NCBI GenBank assembly: GCA_018449715.1
Contig: JAAVVA010000001.1
Location: 744,001-808,000 of the forward strand
DNA: 64,000 bases
From: Acidobacteriaceae bacterium dw_441
GTDB taxonomy: Bacteria; Acidobacteriota; Terriglobia; Terriglobales; Acidobacteriaceae
Direction of reading: 5' to 3'
Below the pieces are notes generated by a model. That model searched no databases. It was not told the origin of the DNA and saw only the letters and a list, made by a program, of their open reading frames with translations. The translations under genes were made by a program, and so were the position numbers. This document shows positions 28,544 to 37,858 of this stretch, piece by piece (position 1 is the stretch's first letter; each line of letters starts with the position of its first letter).

Positions 28544-31378
28544 TTAGAACTCAAAGCGTGCTGCAAGCTGGAAGGTACGCGGCGAAAACGAGAGGCTGGA
28601 GTTCTGGGTTGGGTTGCCGAACTGGGTTGATGTAATGTCGGTCTGGTATGAGCCGTAGTTCGGATGATTGAGGAAGTTGAAGACCTCGCCCATCAGAAGG
28701 ATGTTGTAACGCTCCTTGAAGGTGAAGGTCTTTTGCAGGCGCCCATCAACACGATAGATGGCGCGGCCATAGAAAGAGTCGCGGTCGACGGTGTTGTAAC
28801 CCGGCGCAATGGACGGATGGTTGTTCCTTGGATCGTTGTACACCTTGGTCGTAGCCAGGAAGGTGCGGTTACTGCTGGTTCCGTTGAAGAAGGGGCTGGA
28901 GCCGGAGGTGGCTGCGTAGGAAGAACCTGAGCCTGCGCGGAAGAGTCCCGCGACCTGAAAGCCATACTTCAGGCGATAGATGGCGCTGGTGTTGAAGGTG
29001 TGACGCTGGTCGCCGACAGTCGGACCCCAGCCATCGTTGACGTTCCACTGGTTGTCGGGGACGAAGAAGGCTCCCTCGCTGTTGCTGCGCTGGCTGGCGA
29101 GAGTGTAGGCCCCAGTGACGGAGACTCCGTTCCCGTATTCGCGTCGGACGCTGACCTGAAGCTCGTTGAGGTAAGAGGCCGAGTAGGACGGTGTGCGGAA
29201 GCGAAGGATGCTGGTGAAGTTGGGATCGGTGATGGCGACACTTCTACCGTTAGTATTGGAGTAGCCGGTAGCAGGGTTGAGGCTCTGATTTTCGTCGACG
29301 CGAATCCACTGGTGATGAAGGCGGAATTTAATGTAGTCCGCAGAGAACGACCAATGTCCGATCTGCTGTGCCACACCAATGGAGCCTTGAGCGGCCCACG
29401 GAGTGACGACGCCGGGATCGACGAGCTGCACCGCCTGCGGGAATTTAACCTTGCCGGAGAGAATGTCCTCGGGAGTTACGTCTCCGAAGGGCTTGGCAAG
29501 ATTAATGTTGCCGGTGCCAGCCTGTACGGAAGCCTGAATGCTGGCTTGCCCATTGAAGAGCTGCTGGTCGTAATAAGGGTTGGCCTGAAGATCGGCGTAG
29601 TAGATGCCTGCGCCTCCACGGACGACCGTCCTGTGCGTGCCGAAGAGATCCCACGCGAAGCCTACGCGCGGAGCGAAGTTGTTGTAATCGCCGCTCTGCG
29701 GTGTGAGCAGGCCACTGCGAAGGATAGGACCAGCATTGGTCATGCCGATGTCAGCGTCGTAACGGAGGCCGAGGTTCAGCGTGAGGCGGGGAAGGAGCTT
29801 CCAGTCATCCTGGAACCAGAGGCCAACGGAGTGGCGGTAGATGGAGATGCCGGAGTCGCCGAATCCCTGAACATACGTACTGGCAAGATTGCTGATGGCT
29901 GCAATATTCCAGGTGCTGGGGTCGAGTGCGTTGGGGAAGAGAGAGGAGAGATCCGCCGGAGTGCTTTTGACGGCGGTGACGGTTCCGGGGAAATTCTGGT
30001 GGAACTGCCCGTTGGCGTATGTGTTGAGATATTCGAGTCCAGCCTTGATGTTGTGCTTGCCGAGAGTGAAGAAGAGGTCGTCGCGCGCGCTCCATACGAT
30101 CTGGCTCTGGCGGCCGGGATTGTTGTACGGCTGACCAATGGTTACGCCTCCGAAGCGATACTCCTGGCTGTAGACATAGGGCGTGTTTGAAAAGCCGAAG
30201 TAGGCGAAACCGAGGCGGAGATCGTTGACGGCTCCTGCAGAGAGAATGTGGGTCCAGTCGCCGACGCCGCTGAGGTTGGCTGTGACGGCGCTAAGAGCGC
30301 GTGATGGGTGGGCCGAACCGCCGAGTCCGGATTTGGGGTTCTTCGAGTTGAAGCCTGCCACGCGGAAGGAGAAGCGATCGGTGTCGGAGTGTTGATAATC
30401 AAAGCGTTCGGTCATCGAGTTGGTGCGGGTGGTCGATGAGTCGGTGAAGGTCTGGCCGCCAAAGAAGGTTGGCGAACTGACATAGGTTTGCGGGTTGCGC
30501 TCGCCTTCGTAGCTTCCGAAGTACCAAAGCTTGTTCTTGAAGATGGGGCCGCCGACGGTTCCGCCAAACTGCTGATCGGAGTAGGGAAGGACACGCCTGG
30601 CAACGAAGTCGGCTGCGTTAAGTGCGTCGTTGCGGAAGTACGCGTAGGCAGTGCCGTGCAACGCGTTGGTTCCGCTCTTGGTTTGGGCGTTGATCTGCGC
30701 CTGTAGAGAGCGCCCTTGTGTTGCATCGAAGCGGTTGGTGATGATCTGGAACTGGGAGAGCGCATCGCGGCTGTAGCGCGGCTGACCGAAGCTCGATCCA
30801 GCCATCGTCTGGGTAGTCTGCTGACCGTCGATGTTGAGCTGGAAGGTTCCACCGTCGGCTCCAGTGATGGGGTTATTGCCGGAGACATCGTTCTTGGTGA
30901 TGCCTGGCACGAGTAGGGCAAGCTCCATCCAGTTGCGTCCGTTGAGGGGAACCTCTTTCATCTGCACGGGGTCGATGTTGCCGGCAATCTCCGAGGTTGT
31001 TGTCGAGATCTGCTGCGTGTTGGTGGAGACATCGACGCTGCTGGTTGCGCTGGCGATGCCGAGCGAAAAGTCGACCGGGATGACGTTGCCGACCAGAACG
31101 CTGATGCGCTTTTCTTGTCGGGAAAAACCGGACATCTCGGTGTTGATGAGATACTCACCAGCCTGAATGCTCGGGAAGGAGTAGTGTCCGTCCGCTCCGC
31201 TGGTTGTGTTCAGGCTAAGGCCACCACCGACGAGGTTGAGGTGAATCGCGGCTCCACCGATGGCGGCGCCCTGAGTATCCATGACGGTTCCGTTGATGCC
31301 GGTCTGTTGCGCGAAGAGAGAGGTGGAAGAGAGAAAGAACGATACGACCAGGAGAACAAAAAAGATATATCGTCTCAC
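28544..31378 (-). CDS. TonB-dependent receptor, Oar-like
   Basis: 944 residues. The start codon is GTG at 31378, supported by AAAGGAG six bases upstream and a good signal peptide (RRYIFFVLLVVSFFLSS then LFAQQ). The carboxypeptidase-regulatory domain is at about residues 25-110 (GINGTVMDTQGAAIGGAAIH, YLINTEMSGFSRQ), the plug has MKEVPLNGRNWMELALLVPG, and the barrel ends FSPRTFQLAARFEF. It is divergent from a two-component system at 31679 and upstream of an exported acetamidase. This suggests a receptor for an amide or peptide-like nutrient under two-component control; the substrate is inferred only from neighbours. Confidence 0.92.
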   Translation of the reverse strand: MRRYIFFVLLVVSFFLSSTSLFAQQTGINGTVMDTQGAAIGGAAIHLNLVGGGLSLNTTSGADGHYSFPSIQAGEYLINTEMSGFSRQEKRISVLVGNVIPVDFSLGIASATSSVDVSTNTQQISTTTSEIAGNIDPVQMKEVPLNGRNWMELALLVPGITKNDVSGNNPITGADGGTFQLNIDGQQTTQTMAGSSFGQPRYSRDALSQFQIITNRFDATQGRSLQAQINAQTKSGTNALHGTAYAYFRNDALNAADFVARRVLPYSDQQFGGTVGGPIFKNKLWYFGSYEGERNPQTYVSSPTFFGGQTFTDSSTTRTNSMTERFDYQHSDTDRFSFRVAGFNSKNPKSGLGGSAHPSRALSAVTANLSGVGDWTHILSAGAVNDLRLGFAYFGFSNTPYVYSQEYRFGGVTIGQPYNNPGRQSQIVWSARDDLFFTLGKHNIKAGLEYLNTYANGQFHQNFPGTVTAVKSTPADLSSLFPNALDPSTWNIAAISNLASTYVQGFGDSGISIYRHSVGLWFQDDWKLLPRLTLNLGLRYDADIGMTNAGPILRSGLLTPQSGDYNNFAPRVGFAWDLFGTHRTVVRGGAGIYYADLQANPYYDQQLFNGQASIQASVQAGTGNINLAKPFGDVTPEDILSGKVKFPQAVQLVDPGVVTPWAAQGSIGVAQQIGHWSFSADYIKFRLHHQWIRVDENQSLNPATGYSNTNGRSVAITDPNFTSILRFRTPSYSASYLNELQVSVRREYGNGVSVTGAYTLASQRSNSEGAFFVPDNQWNVNDGWGPTVGDQRHTFNTSAIYRLKYGFQVAGLFRAGSGSSYAATSGSSPFFNGTSSNRTFLATTKVYNDPRNNHPSIAPGYNTVDRDSFYGRAIYRVDGRLQKTFTFKERYNILLMGEVFNFLNHPNYGSYQTDITSTQFGNPTQNSSLSFSPRTFQLAARFEF

Positions 31379-31678
31379 GGCGGCTCCTTTAGAGACACTT
31401 CGGGTGTGTTCAAGAGATGCAAATGCAAGAGACAGCTCGACGGGGAGCTATGGGAGGGAATGCATGGAGATGAGGGGTATCTCAGCTTCAGTGTGCATGA
31501 ATGAAAGCAGGGTGTATCGTGCCGAAAGTCATGTTTTTGAAAAAATCTGAAAGTAAGGTGATCGTCTGATCGTTAGGAAAGACGCGGGGAGATGGATTCG
31601 TCTTGTTATTAAGATGAGATTCAAGTTATTCTTTGCGCACTTTCATTGATTTTTATCTTTGCCTGTCCGGAGGTGCCA

Positions 31679-32839
31679 GTGTCTCCTTCGCAATTTCGGC
31701 TTATTCGCATCTCAGGTCTCGGAGTTTGTTTAACTCTTCTCCTTCTGCGCGTGTTGCTGCTCTCGCAGAAGGAGATTCTTCTGACGGAGCTGCCGCATTC
31801 GTGGTGGATGATTGCGATGGCGGCCTTCGTCGTGACCCTGTGGATGGGTACCAGCGACCGTGTAATGTCGGAGTCCAGAAGGACATTGATGCTTGCGGGA
31901 CAGAGCGCTTCGGTGCTGACGATGGCCTTCCTGATGGGAGGAATGCACGCTGGAAATTATCTCGGTTTTCTGTTGCTGACGATTACGTGGCAACTGGCGT
32001 TGAGTGTTCCTATGCGTGTGGCTCTGCCGTGGGTATTGGGGCAGGCAGTAGTGCTTGCGCTGGCTTATGTTGTTGCGGATCACGCGGATTGGACGACGGC
32101 TGCGGTCTCGGTAATCTTCAAAAGTTTCACTTATATTGTGGTGCTTACGTTGAAACGAGAGTCGGATGCAAAGGCTGCTTATGCTGCTCTGAATGCCGAG
32201 ATGCTGGCGACACGTGAGATGCTGGCTGAAAGAAGTCGAGCGAATGAGCGGCTGCGTATCTCACGGGATCTGCATGATGTGTTGGGACATCGACTGACGG
32301 CGCTCTCGCTGAATCTTGAGATTGCAATGAATAAGGCCACACTGGAAGATGGACGAGGAGAGATACTGCAGGCGCAATCGACTGCGAAGAAGTTGTTGCA
32401 GGAGGTGCGCGATGTCGTAAGCACGATGCGGTCGACGGATCGTGTGGACTTGTGTGAAGCGCTACGTGAATTAGCGGAAGGGTTTGCGCCCCTGGAGGTT
32501 CACATGGAGGTTCCGCCTCAGCTTCGTTCCTGCGATGCAGGGCGTGCGGAGGTGCTGATCCGTTGTGCACAGGAGTTGATTACAAATGCAGTGAAGCACG
32601 CAGCCGCACGCCAGGTATGGATTGAGCTGGAACTGAGCGAGCAGAATGTCCTGAGCATCCGAAGCCACGACGATGGCGATGGAGCTACGACGGCGTCCTC
32701 TCGCAGTGGTATTGGGTTGAAGGCAATGCAGGAACGCTTTGAAAACTTCGGTGGTCGCATCCAGGTCTGGACGGACCCAGAGGCTGGATTCATCATGACG
32801 GGGATTCTTCCCATGTATCCGATAGGAGAAGCTGCATGA
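31679..32839 (+). CDS. Sensor histidine kinase, NarL/DesK type (HisKA_3)
   Basis: 386 residues from a GTG at 31679, chosen because GGAGG (31669-31673) sits just before it; a longer frame opens at 31646. The N-terminal ~150 residues form about five membrane helices with little periplasmic sequence. The dimerisation/phosphoacceptor box RISRDLHDVLGHRLTALS follows, with the His near residue 198. The ATPase has the N-box AQELITNAVKHA and the G-box SGIGLKAMQERFENFGG. It overlaps the response regulator by four bases (ATGA), so the two are translated together. Divergent from the TonB receptor at 31378, the probable target. Confidence 0.9.
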   Translation: MSPSQFRLIRISGLGVCLTLLLLRVLLLSQKEILLTELPHSWWMIAMAAFVVTLWMGTSDRVMSESRRTLMLAGQSASVLTMAFLMGGMHAGNYLGFLLLTITWQLALSVPMRVALPWVLGQAVVLALAYVVADHADWTTAAVSVIFKSFTYIVVLTLKRESDAKAAYAALNAEMLATREMLAERSRANERLRISRDLHDVLGHRLTALSLNLEIAMNKATLEDGRGEILQAQSTAKKLLQEVRDVVSTMRSTDRVDLCEALRELAEGFAPLEVHMEVPPQLRSCDAGRAEVLIRCAQELITNAVKHAAARQVWIELELSEQNVLSIRSHDDGDGATTASSRSGIGLKAMQERFENFGGRIQVWTDPEAGFIMTGILPMYPIGEAA

Positions 32840-33495
32840 TTCGGGTTGGAGTCGTGGAAGATCAGAACCTTGTGCGCGAGGGGTTGGAGCGGCTGCTGTT
32901 GCTGACTCCTGATATTCGCGTGACGCAGCACGCGGTTGATGGACGCGATGCTCTACGGCTACTGCAGGACGATTCGCTGGATGTATTGCTGTTGGATCTT
33001 CGTATGCCGGAGATGGATGGCATTGCGTTTCTTGAAGAGGCATGTAGAAGACGAGCGGAGATTCCGTGCATTATCCTGACGACCTTCGACGATGACGACT
33101 ACATCCTTGAAGGCATTCGTTTGGGGGCGAAGGGCTTTCTGATGAAAGACGTCTCGTTGACCACGCTAAGCGATGCGATCAGGACAGTGGCAGCGGGTGG
33201 GACCTTGTTGCAGCCGGCGATAACGCAACGCCTGATGCGACGCATGGAGATGGCGACACGTCCTGCGATTGAACCGAACAGTCTGTTGCCGGAGAAGCTG
33301 ACGGAACGCGAGGTGCAGATTCTGCGCTTGATGTTTGGAGGCTTCAGCAACGGAGAGATCGGTTATGCGCTGAGGCTGTCTGAAGGAACCGTGAAGAACC
33401 ATGTTTCGTCGATCCTTGGCAAGTTGGGCGCACGCGACCGCATCCGTGCGGTGCTTAAAGCGATCGAAGAGGGATATTTGACGCCTGCGTCATGA
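32836..33495 (+). CDS. NarL/FixJ family response regulator
   Basis: 219 residues. The receiver domain has the acidic pocket VVEDQNLVREGLERLL, the phosphorylated Asp in LLLDLRMPEMDG (about residue 55), Thr in ILTTFDDDDYI and Lys in GFLMKDVS. A LuxR-type helix-turn-helix follows (LTEREVQILRLMFGGFSNGE, LSEGTVKNHVSSILGKLGAR). The start overlaps the kinase stop. Together they make a standard two-component pair placed between a TonB receptor and a gamma-glutamyltransferase gene. Confidence 0.93.
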   Translation: MIRVGVVEDQNLVREGLERLLLLTPDIRVTQHAVDGRDALRLLQDDSLDVLLLDLRMPEMDGIAFLEEACRRRAEIPCIILTTFDDDDYILEGIRLGAKGFLMKDVSLTTLSDAIRTVAAGGTLLQPAITQRLMRRMEMATRPAIEPNSLLPEKLTEREVQILRLMFGGFSNGEIGYALRLSEGTVKNHVSSILGKLGARDRIRAVLKAIEEGYLTPAS

Positions 33496-33619
33496 CGAAT
33501 GGCACTCCCGCAGTTGCTATGTAACTGTTTCAATAGTGATCAGTCTTCTTTGCACGAAAATTCAGAAAACGCACACGGCAGCCTTGCCGCACCTCTGCGT
33601 TGAATGAGGACCGATCCGA

Positions 33620-35458
33620 ATGAACCTTCGCCCTCTTGCTGCTATCGTCTCGCTTATTGCAGTTACATCGCTTCAGGCCCAGAACACGAAACCGGCGACT
33701 CCGGATTTTCCGGAGGCGATTGGAGCGCAGAGAAGAATGGCTTCAACGAAGACGATGTTTCCTGCGGTTCGGAGCATGCATGAGATGGTGGGCGGAGGAA
33801 ACAACTTTGTAGCGGAAGCCGGTCTGAGGATTCTACACGAGGGCGGGAATGCTATTGATGCGGGAGTCGCTTCAGTACTGGCAGCAGCGGTGACCGAAGA
33901 AGACCACTTCAGCATGGGCGGCGAGATGCCGCTGCTAGTTAAGATGAATGGCAAGCCCGTGGAGGTGGTGTCTGGTGTCGGGATCGCTCCGGCAAAGGCT
34001 ACGATTGACTTCTTCAATCATCGTCCCTTGGAGCCGTGGGAGACATCGGATCGCAAGCCGCCGATTCCGGCGCAGGGAATTCTGGCAGCGACTACTCCCG
34101 GAATGTTTGATGGCGTGATGCTTGCGCTCGAACGATATGGAACGATGTCGTTTGCGCAGGTTGTCGCTCCTGCACTGGAATATGCAGATGGGTTTCCGGC
34201 AACGGAGGTCTTTGCGGATACGCTGGTGCGGGATGAGTCGATGCTGAGGCGTTGGCCTTCGTCGGTAAAGTTCTTCTTCACCAATGACCAGTTGCCGAAG
34301 CCAGGTGAACTCTTCCATCAACCGGATCTGGCGCGCACGTTACGGTTGATGATGAACGCGGAGGCGAAGGCAAAGGGCAATCGCGTGGCGAAGATTGATG
34401 CGGTGCGAGAGTACTTCTATCGCGGTCCGGTGGCGAAGGAAATGGGTGCCTACTCCGAAGCGCATGGAGGGTTGGTGACCTACAAGGATATCGCTGCGTT
34501 TCATGCAGAGATCGACACCCCGAGATCGACGACCTTTCATGGGTACGAGATCGTCAAGCCGGGCTTCTGGACGCAGGGGCCGGTGTTGCTGGAGATGTTC
34601 AACCTGCTGGAATCGTATGACCTGAAGGCGATAAAACATAACTCGCCGGAGTATCTGCATTTGCTGGTGGAAGCGGCGAAGCTGGCCTTTGCGGATCGCG
34701 ATATGTATTACGGCGATCCAAAGTTCAGCAGGATTCCTGAGCAGACGTTACTGTCGAAGGAGTATGCGGCGGAACGAAGACGGTTGATCGACTCGTCTCA
34801 TGCCTCGATGGAATCGCGTCCAGGAAAGCTCGAAGGCTACAATATTCCGATGCCGAATGGAAAGGTTGCCAAGGTGGAGGTGCATGATACGACCTGTGTC
34901 GATGTGGTGGATCGGCAGGGGAATGTCTTCTCCGCGACACCGAGTGGAGCATGGCTGCCAGCAGTGATTGCAGGTGACACTGGTATCGCATACGGGACGC
35001 GTTTGCAGTCGCTGGTGACGACGCCGGGGCACCCGAATGTGATTGAGGCGGGTAAGCGTCCGCGTGTGACACTGAGCCCGACGTTGATTCTGAAGGATGG
35101 CAAGCCAGTGTATGCGATCTCAACTCCGGGAGCAGATAACCAGGATCAGGCACTGCTGCAGGTGATTCTGAATCTGATCGTATTTGGAATGTCTCCACAG
35201 GAGGCGGTAGAAGCTCCGAGGTTCCAGACAGAGGCGTTTTACAGTTCGTTTGCGATGCACGACTTTCAAGCGGGCAAGCTAAATCTCGAGTCGCGTATCC
35301 CGAAGACTACGGCGGATAAGCTGGAGGGTTGGGGGCATCTAGTAACAGTGGCCGGGCCGTGGAGCAATGCCTCAGCTCCGGTTGTGATCAAGATTGGTAA
35401 TAGTGTGCTTGAAGGAGGCGCTGATCCCCGACGCAATCGATTTATTTTTGGCGACTAG
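33620..35458 (+). CDS. ggt: Gamma-glutamyltransferase family protein, exported
   Basis: 612 residues with a signal peptide ending SLQAQ. GGT landmarks are visible: GGNAIDAGVASVLAAAVTEE, the FSMGGEMPLLV segment, and the autoprocessing site around HDTTCVDVVDRQGN (the Thr starting the small subunit). Next come SPTLILKDGKPVYAISTPG and a final GGADPRRNRFIFGD. The family cleaves gamma-glutamyl bonds, for example in glutathione. Export and the neighbouring acetamidase, TonB receptor and two-component system fit periplasmic recovery of amino-acid nitrogen. The C-terminus looks natural, so the duplicated TonB segment that starts 21 bp after its stop did not truncate it. Confidence 0.9.
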   Translation: MNLRPLAAIVSLIAVTSLQAQNTKPATPDFPEAIGAQRRMASTKTMFPAVRSMHEMVGGGNNFVAEAGLRILHEGGNAIDAGVASVLAAAVTEEDHFSMGGEMPLLVKMNGKPVEVVSGVGIAPAKATIDFFNHRPLEPWETSDRKPPIPAQGILAATTPGMFDGVMLALERYGTMSFAQVVAPALEYADGFPATEVFADTLVRDESMLRRWPSSVKFFFTNDQLPKPGELFHQPDLARTLRLMMNAEAKAKGNRVAKIDAVREYFYRGPVAKEMGAYSEAHGGLVTYKDIAAFHAEIDTPRSTTFHGYEIVKPGFWTQGPVLLEMFNLLESYDLKAIKHNSPEYLHLLVEAAKLAFADRDMYYGDPKFSRIPEQTLLSKEYAAERRRLIDSSHASMESRPGKLEGYNIPMPNGKVAKVEVHDTTCVDVVDRQGNVFSATPSGAWLPAVIAGDTGIAYGTRLQSLVTTPGHPNVIEAGKRPRVTLSPTLILKDGKPVYAISTPGADNQDQALLQVILNLIVFGMSPQEAVEAPRFQTEAFYSSFAMHDFQAGKLNLESRIPKTTADKLEGWGHLVTVAGPWSNASAPVVIKIGNSVLEGGADPRRNRFIFGD

Positions 35459-35478
35459 TGAGAATGGTCTATCGCTGC

Positions 35479-35946
35479 TGATCGGCCAACCCGGCGCAGA
35501 AGAGGCCTTTGGAATCCCCGGCCTTACGACTGATCCGCGAATTGCAGGCGGGATGCCGAGTATCTTTATTAACGGCTATTCTCAGATTGGCCGTTTGGCA
35601 ACTGATCCGCAATGGCAGTATCCTTTCGTCTTCGACCCGAAGATCAACTACTCATGGACCAAGGGCAAGCACTTCCTTAAATTCGGCTACGAGTACGAGC
35701 AGATCCGAACACAGGTTGAAGATGAGTTTCCGCTCTATGGTCTCTATATCTTCTATGGTGGATTCAGCGGCAATTACTTCGCCGATTTTTTGCTGGGCAC
35801 TCCCTATCAGTTCGAACTGACAAATCTGACGGTCTCTCATATTCGTCAGGTGATGCACAACGCGTATGTCCAGGACGACTGGAAGGTCAACAAGCGCCTC
35901 ACGCTCAACTTTGGACTGCGGTATGAATATGGTTCTCCGTTGTGGG
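35479..35946 (+). repeat. 468-bp exact repeat, copy 2 (orphan TonB receptor fragment)
   Basis: Identical by eye to 14402-14869, about 21 kb away, same orientation. It begins 21 bp after the gamma-glutamyltransferase stop and ends about 120 bp before the Crp/Fnr gene. It has no start of its own; the open frame through it begins inside the neighbouring gene in another frame and ends at 35993. After 35946 a loose resemblance (GACAAG, CAAT) continues for a few bases with a one-base shift. It encodes an internal piece of beta-barrel and cannot function as a receptor. Confidence 0.9.
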
Positions 35947-36064
35947 GACAAGAACATCAATCCACACTGACGCTCGCCGGTGGATCTCGATAGACCAGAG
36001 ACAGGCAATCGAACAAGTATCGCTATGATTGATATAACCAGCTACTGGAGGCCGGTGGAGATCA

Positions 36065-36766
36065 ATGCCCGAGCTTACGCCCCATAATTGTCTGACCTGC
36101 AAAGCGCGGAAACCAGGATGGTTCTGTGATCTCCCTACACATGTACTTACCGAATATGACGCTATGGGGATACATGCGATGCTGCCCGCTGGTGCGCGGC
36201 TCTTTTCCGAAGGGCAGAGAGCACGCAGCGTTTCTGTTCTTTGTTCCGGCCAGGTCAAGCTTACGAAGTCGTCGAAGGACGGGAAGGTATTTCTGGTTAA
36301 GATCGCAAAGCCGGGAGATGTGCTCGGCCTGAGTGCCGTTCTTGGAAGCACGCCTTATGAGGTAACGGCCGAAGTGATCGAGCCGATCCAGATGAAAATC
36401 TTTGCTCGGGATGAGTTTCTTCATTTTCTGCAGCACCACATAGAAGGAAATCAGCACGCGGCCGAAAGCCTGAATAACGAGTATCGTACGGCACTGTTGG
36501 ATGCGTGCCGCCTCGCCTTATCGAACGGGATTGCTGGCAGAATGGCTCACATGCTTTTCCACTTTGCCAGCGAAGCGGGAACTTGGAGTACGGAACGTCC
36601 TGAGATCCACCTCCCGCTGACACATGAGGATTTGGCGGCTATGCTCGGCACAACGAGGGAGTCAGTGACAAGGGTTCTGAGCGATTTCAAGCGGAAACGT
36701 ATCTTGTCCATCTCCGGAAACAAGATAAGGGTTCTTCGCAAGGACGCACTCGAAGCGCTAGTTTGA
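36065..36766 (+). CDS. Crp/Fnr family transcriptional regulator
   Basis: 233 residues. An N-terminal Cys motif (CLTC, then a third Cys at WFC) precedes the cyclic-nucleotide-binding-like barrel (LPAGARLFSEGQRARSVSVL, GQVKLTKSSKDGKVFLVKIA, KPGDVLGLSAVLG). A winged helix-turn-helix follows (LTHEDLAAMLGTTRESVTRV, LSDFKRKRILSISGNKIRVL). The Cys cluster resembles FNR-type redox sensors, but a fourth ligand is not certain. GGTGGAG lies five bases before the ATG. No clear target is adjacent. Confidence 0.9.
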   Translation: MPELTPHNCLTCKARKPGWFCDLPTHVLTEYDAMGIHAMLPAGARLFSEGQRARSVSVLCSGQVKLTKSSKDGKVFLVKIAKPGDVLGLSAVLGSTPYEVTAEVIEPIQMKIFARDEFLHFLQHHIEGNQHAAESLNNEYRTALLDACRLALSNGIAGRMAHMLFHFASEAGTWSTERPEIHLPLTHEDLAAMLGTTRESVTRVLSDFKRKRILSISGNKIRVLRKDALEALV

Positions 36767-37300
36767 AAGCCACGAGGGCAGCTATAGAACTGGCAACTGA
36801 GCATACTCCTGCAACAGGCAGTTTTGCAGTTGTGGTTGCTTTGTTGTAAAAGGTTGATATTACTGGGTTTTTCAGTCGAGCGCATTGCTCAGCAGACGCT
36901 GGTTTAGTACGGTTTTATCTCTTATTGGCAGCCACAGATTTCGAAGTGCATTAGTGACCAAAGCCGTCTCTGGCTCCCCTTGGTACAGGAAAACCTCTTT
37001 GAAACTACGTGGCACGGACCGCACCCTACACCACGTTCCACAAGCGTTTTTCCTGCTATTGGACCTTTTCAGGACTACAGCCTGAACATAATTCAAGTCA
37101 TTCATTATCTATACGTTGTCGATCGTGCGTCGTCACTTCAATTACTCCTTGATTTGGGATTTGGCTCGACGTTGAGCACTCGCTCCCCATCCGTATGGGA
37201 TTATGGTGCAACCCTGTGATTATGGTGGCGCTCTATGAGAAATGAAAAAGAATTTAGACAAACGAATCAAACAGATCTCCGCCTTCTTATGAAGAGATCG
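36767..37300. other. 534-bp intergenic stretch, no gene recognised
   Basis: Between the convergent Crp/Fnr and Fur genes. Several short open frames exist on both strands (60-80 codons) but they overlap one another and show no motif or ribosome binding site. No perfect hairpin with a T-run was found. It could hold a small RNA or debris; nothing specific is visible. Confidence 0.4.
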
Positions 37301-37693
37301 CTAAGCTCGAGCGTGTGGTCCAGAGTTGCAGCTAGCACAGTTTCCATAAAGGAAAAACTCATGCCCACTCGCGCTAAAACCACGCGGCAGCCTGGGTTTC
37401 GACTGTATGACGCATCCCTTCAGGTCGAAGAGTTTGCCGCATGTGTCACAGTGAAAGTGATGGTGATGTTCCTTCCCCGATAGCTCATATCGGGTCGTCT
37501 CCCCAGGGAGTTCCACCGCTGTAAGCCAACCTTCCTCGACCAAAGCCTGGATGTTCCTATACACGGTAGCGATCCCGATTGCAGAATGATGCTCGAGCGC
37601 GTACTCGAGAGCTTCGTCTGGAGATAGCGGACGGTCGGCCTCGGCAAAAGCCTCTCGGATGGCGGCCTTCTGTTTCGTGTTTCTTTTGTCCAT
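37301..37693 (-). CDS. Fur family transcriptional repressor
   Basis: 130 residues. The winged-helix part has RPLSPDEALEYALEHHSAIG and IATVYRNIQALVEEGWL. The dimerisation/metal part has the GKEHHHHFHCDTCGKLFDL cluster (His-rich site plus CxxC) and a second Cys pair in NCASCNS, the structural zinc site. Whether it senses Fe, Zn, Mn or peroxide (Fur, Zur, Mur or PerR) cannot be told. It is homologous to the frameshifted Fur at 45121. A near-palindrome 16 bases upstream may be its own operator. Confidence 0.9.
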   Translation of the reverse strand: MDKRNTKQKAAIREAFAEADRPLSPDEALEYALEHHSAIGIATVYRNIQALVEEGWLTAVELPGETTRYELSGKEHHHHFHCDTCGKLFDLKGCVIQSKPRLPRGFSASGHEFFLYGNCASCNSGPHARA

Positions 37694-37708
37694 TGGGTAA
37701 TAAGATTA

Positions 37709-37729
37709 GATTCTCAGCACATGAGATTC
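37709..37729 (-). promoter_or_regulatory. Near-palindrome upstream of fur, possible Fur-family operator
   Basis: GATTCTCA (37709-37716), five bases, TGAGATTC (37722-37729): one mismatch from a perfect 8-bp inverted repeat. It lies 16-36 bases before the Fur start on the minus strand, where an autoregulatory site would be expected. A TATAAT hexamer at about 37793 lies farther on, within the divergent promoter region of lgt. Confidence 0.35.
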
Positions 37730-37858
37730 AAGGGGTAGACAAAACCCATCCGGTCAACGAAGCGAGTCGCCGGATATCTCTCCTCTCATATAATGATATA
37801 GGATTCGCAATAAAAGAGGAGAGGCCATCTGGGGATAGCAAGTCTACTAGGGCTGAAC

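Noticed and set aside
29000..30190. 396-codon open frame antisense to the TonB receptor at 28544
   Set aside because: Val/Glu/Gly-rich composition typical of the reverse strand of a GC-rich gene; no motif, and the receptor on the other strand is clearly real.
35394..35993. Open frame of 199 codons overlapping the end of the gamma-glutamyltransferase gene, reading TonB receptor sequence
   Set aside because: Its start lies inside the neighbouring gene in another frame, with no ribosome binding site. The receptor-like part is just the 468-bp duplicated segment, so it is listed as a repeat, not a gene.
36872..37105. 77-codon minus-strand frame between Crp/Fnr and Fur genes
   Set aside because: No ribosome binding site, no motif, overlaps equally long frames on the other strand.
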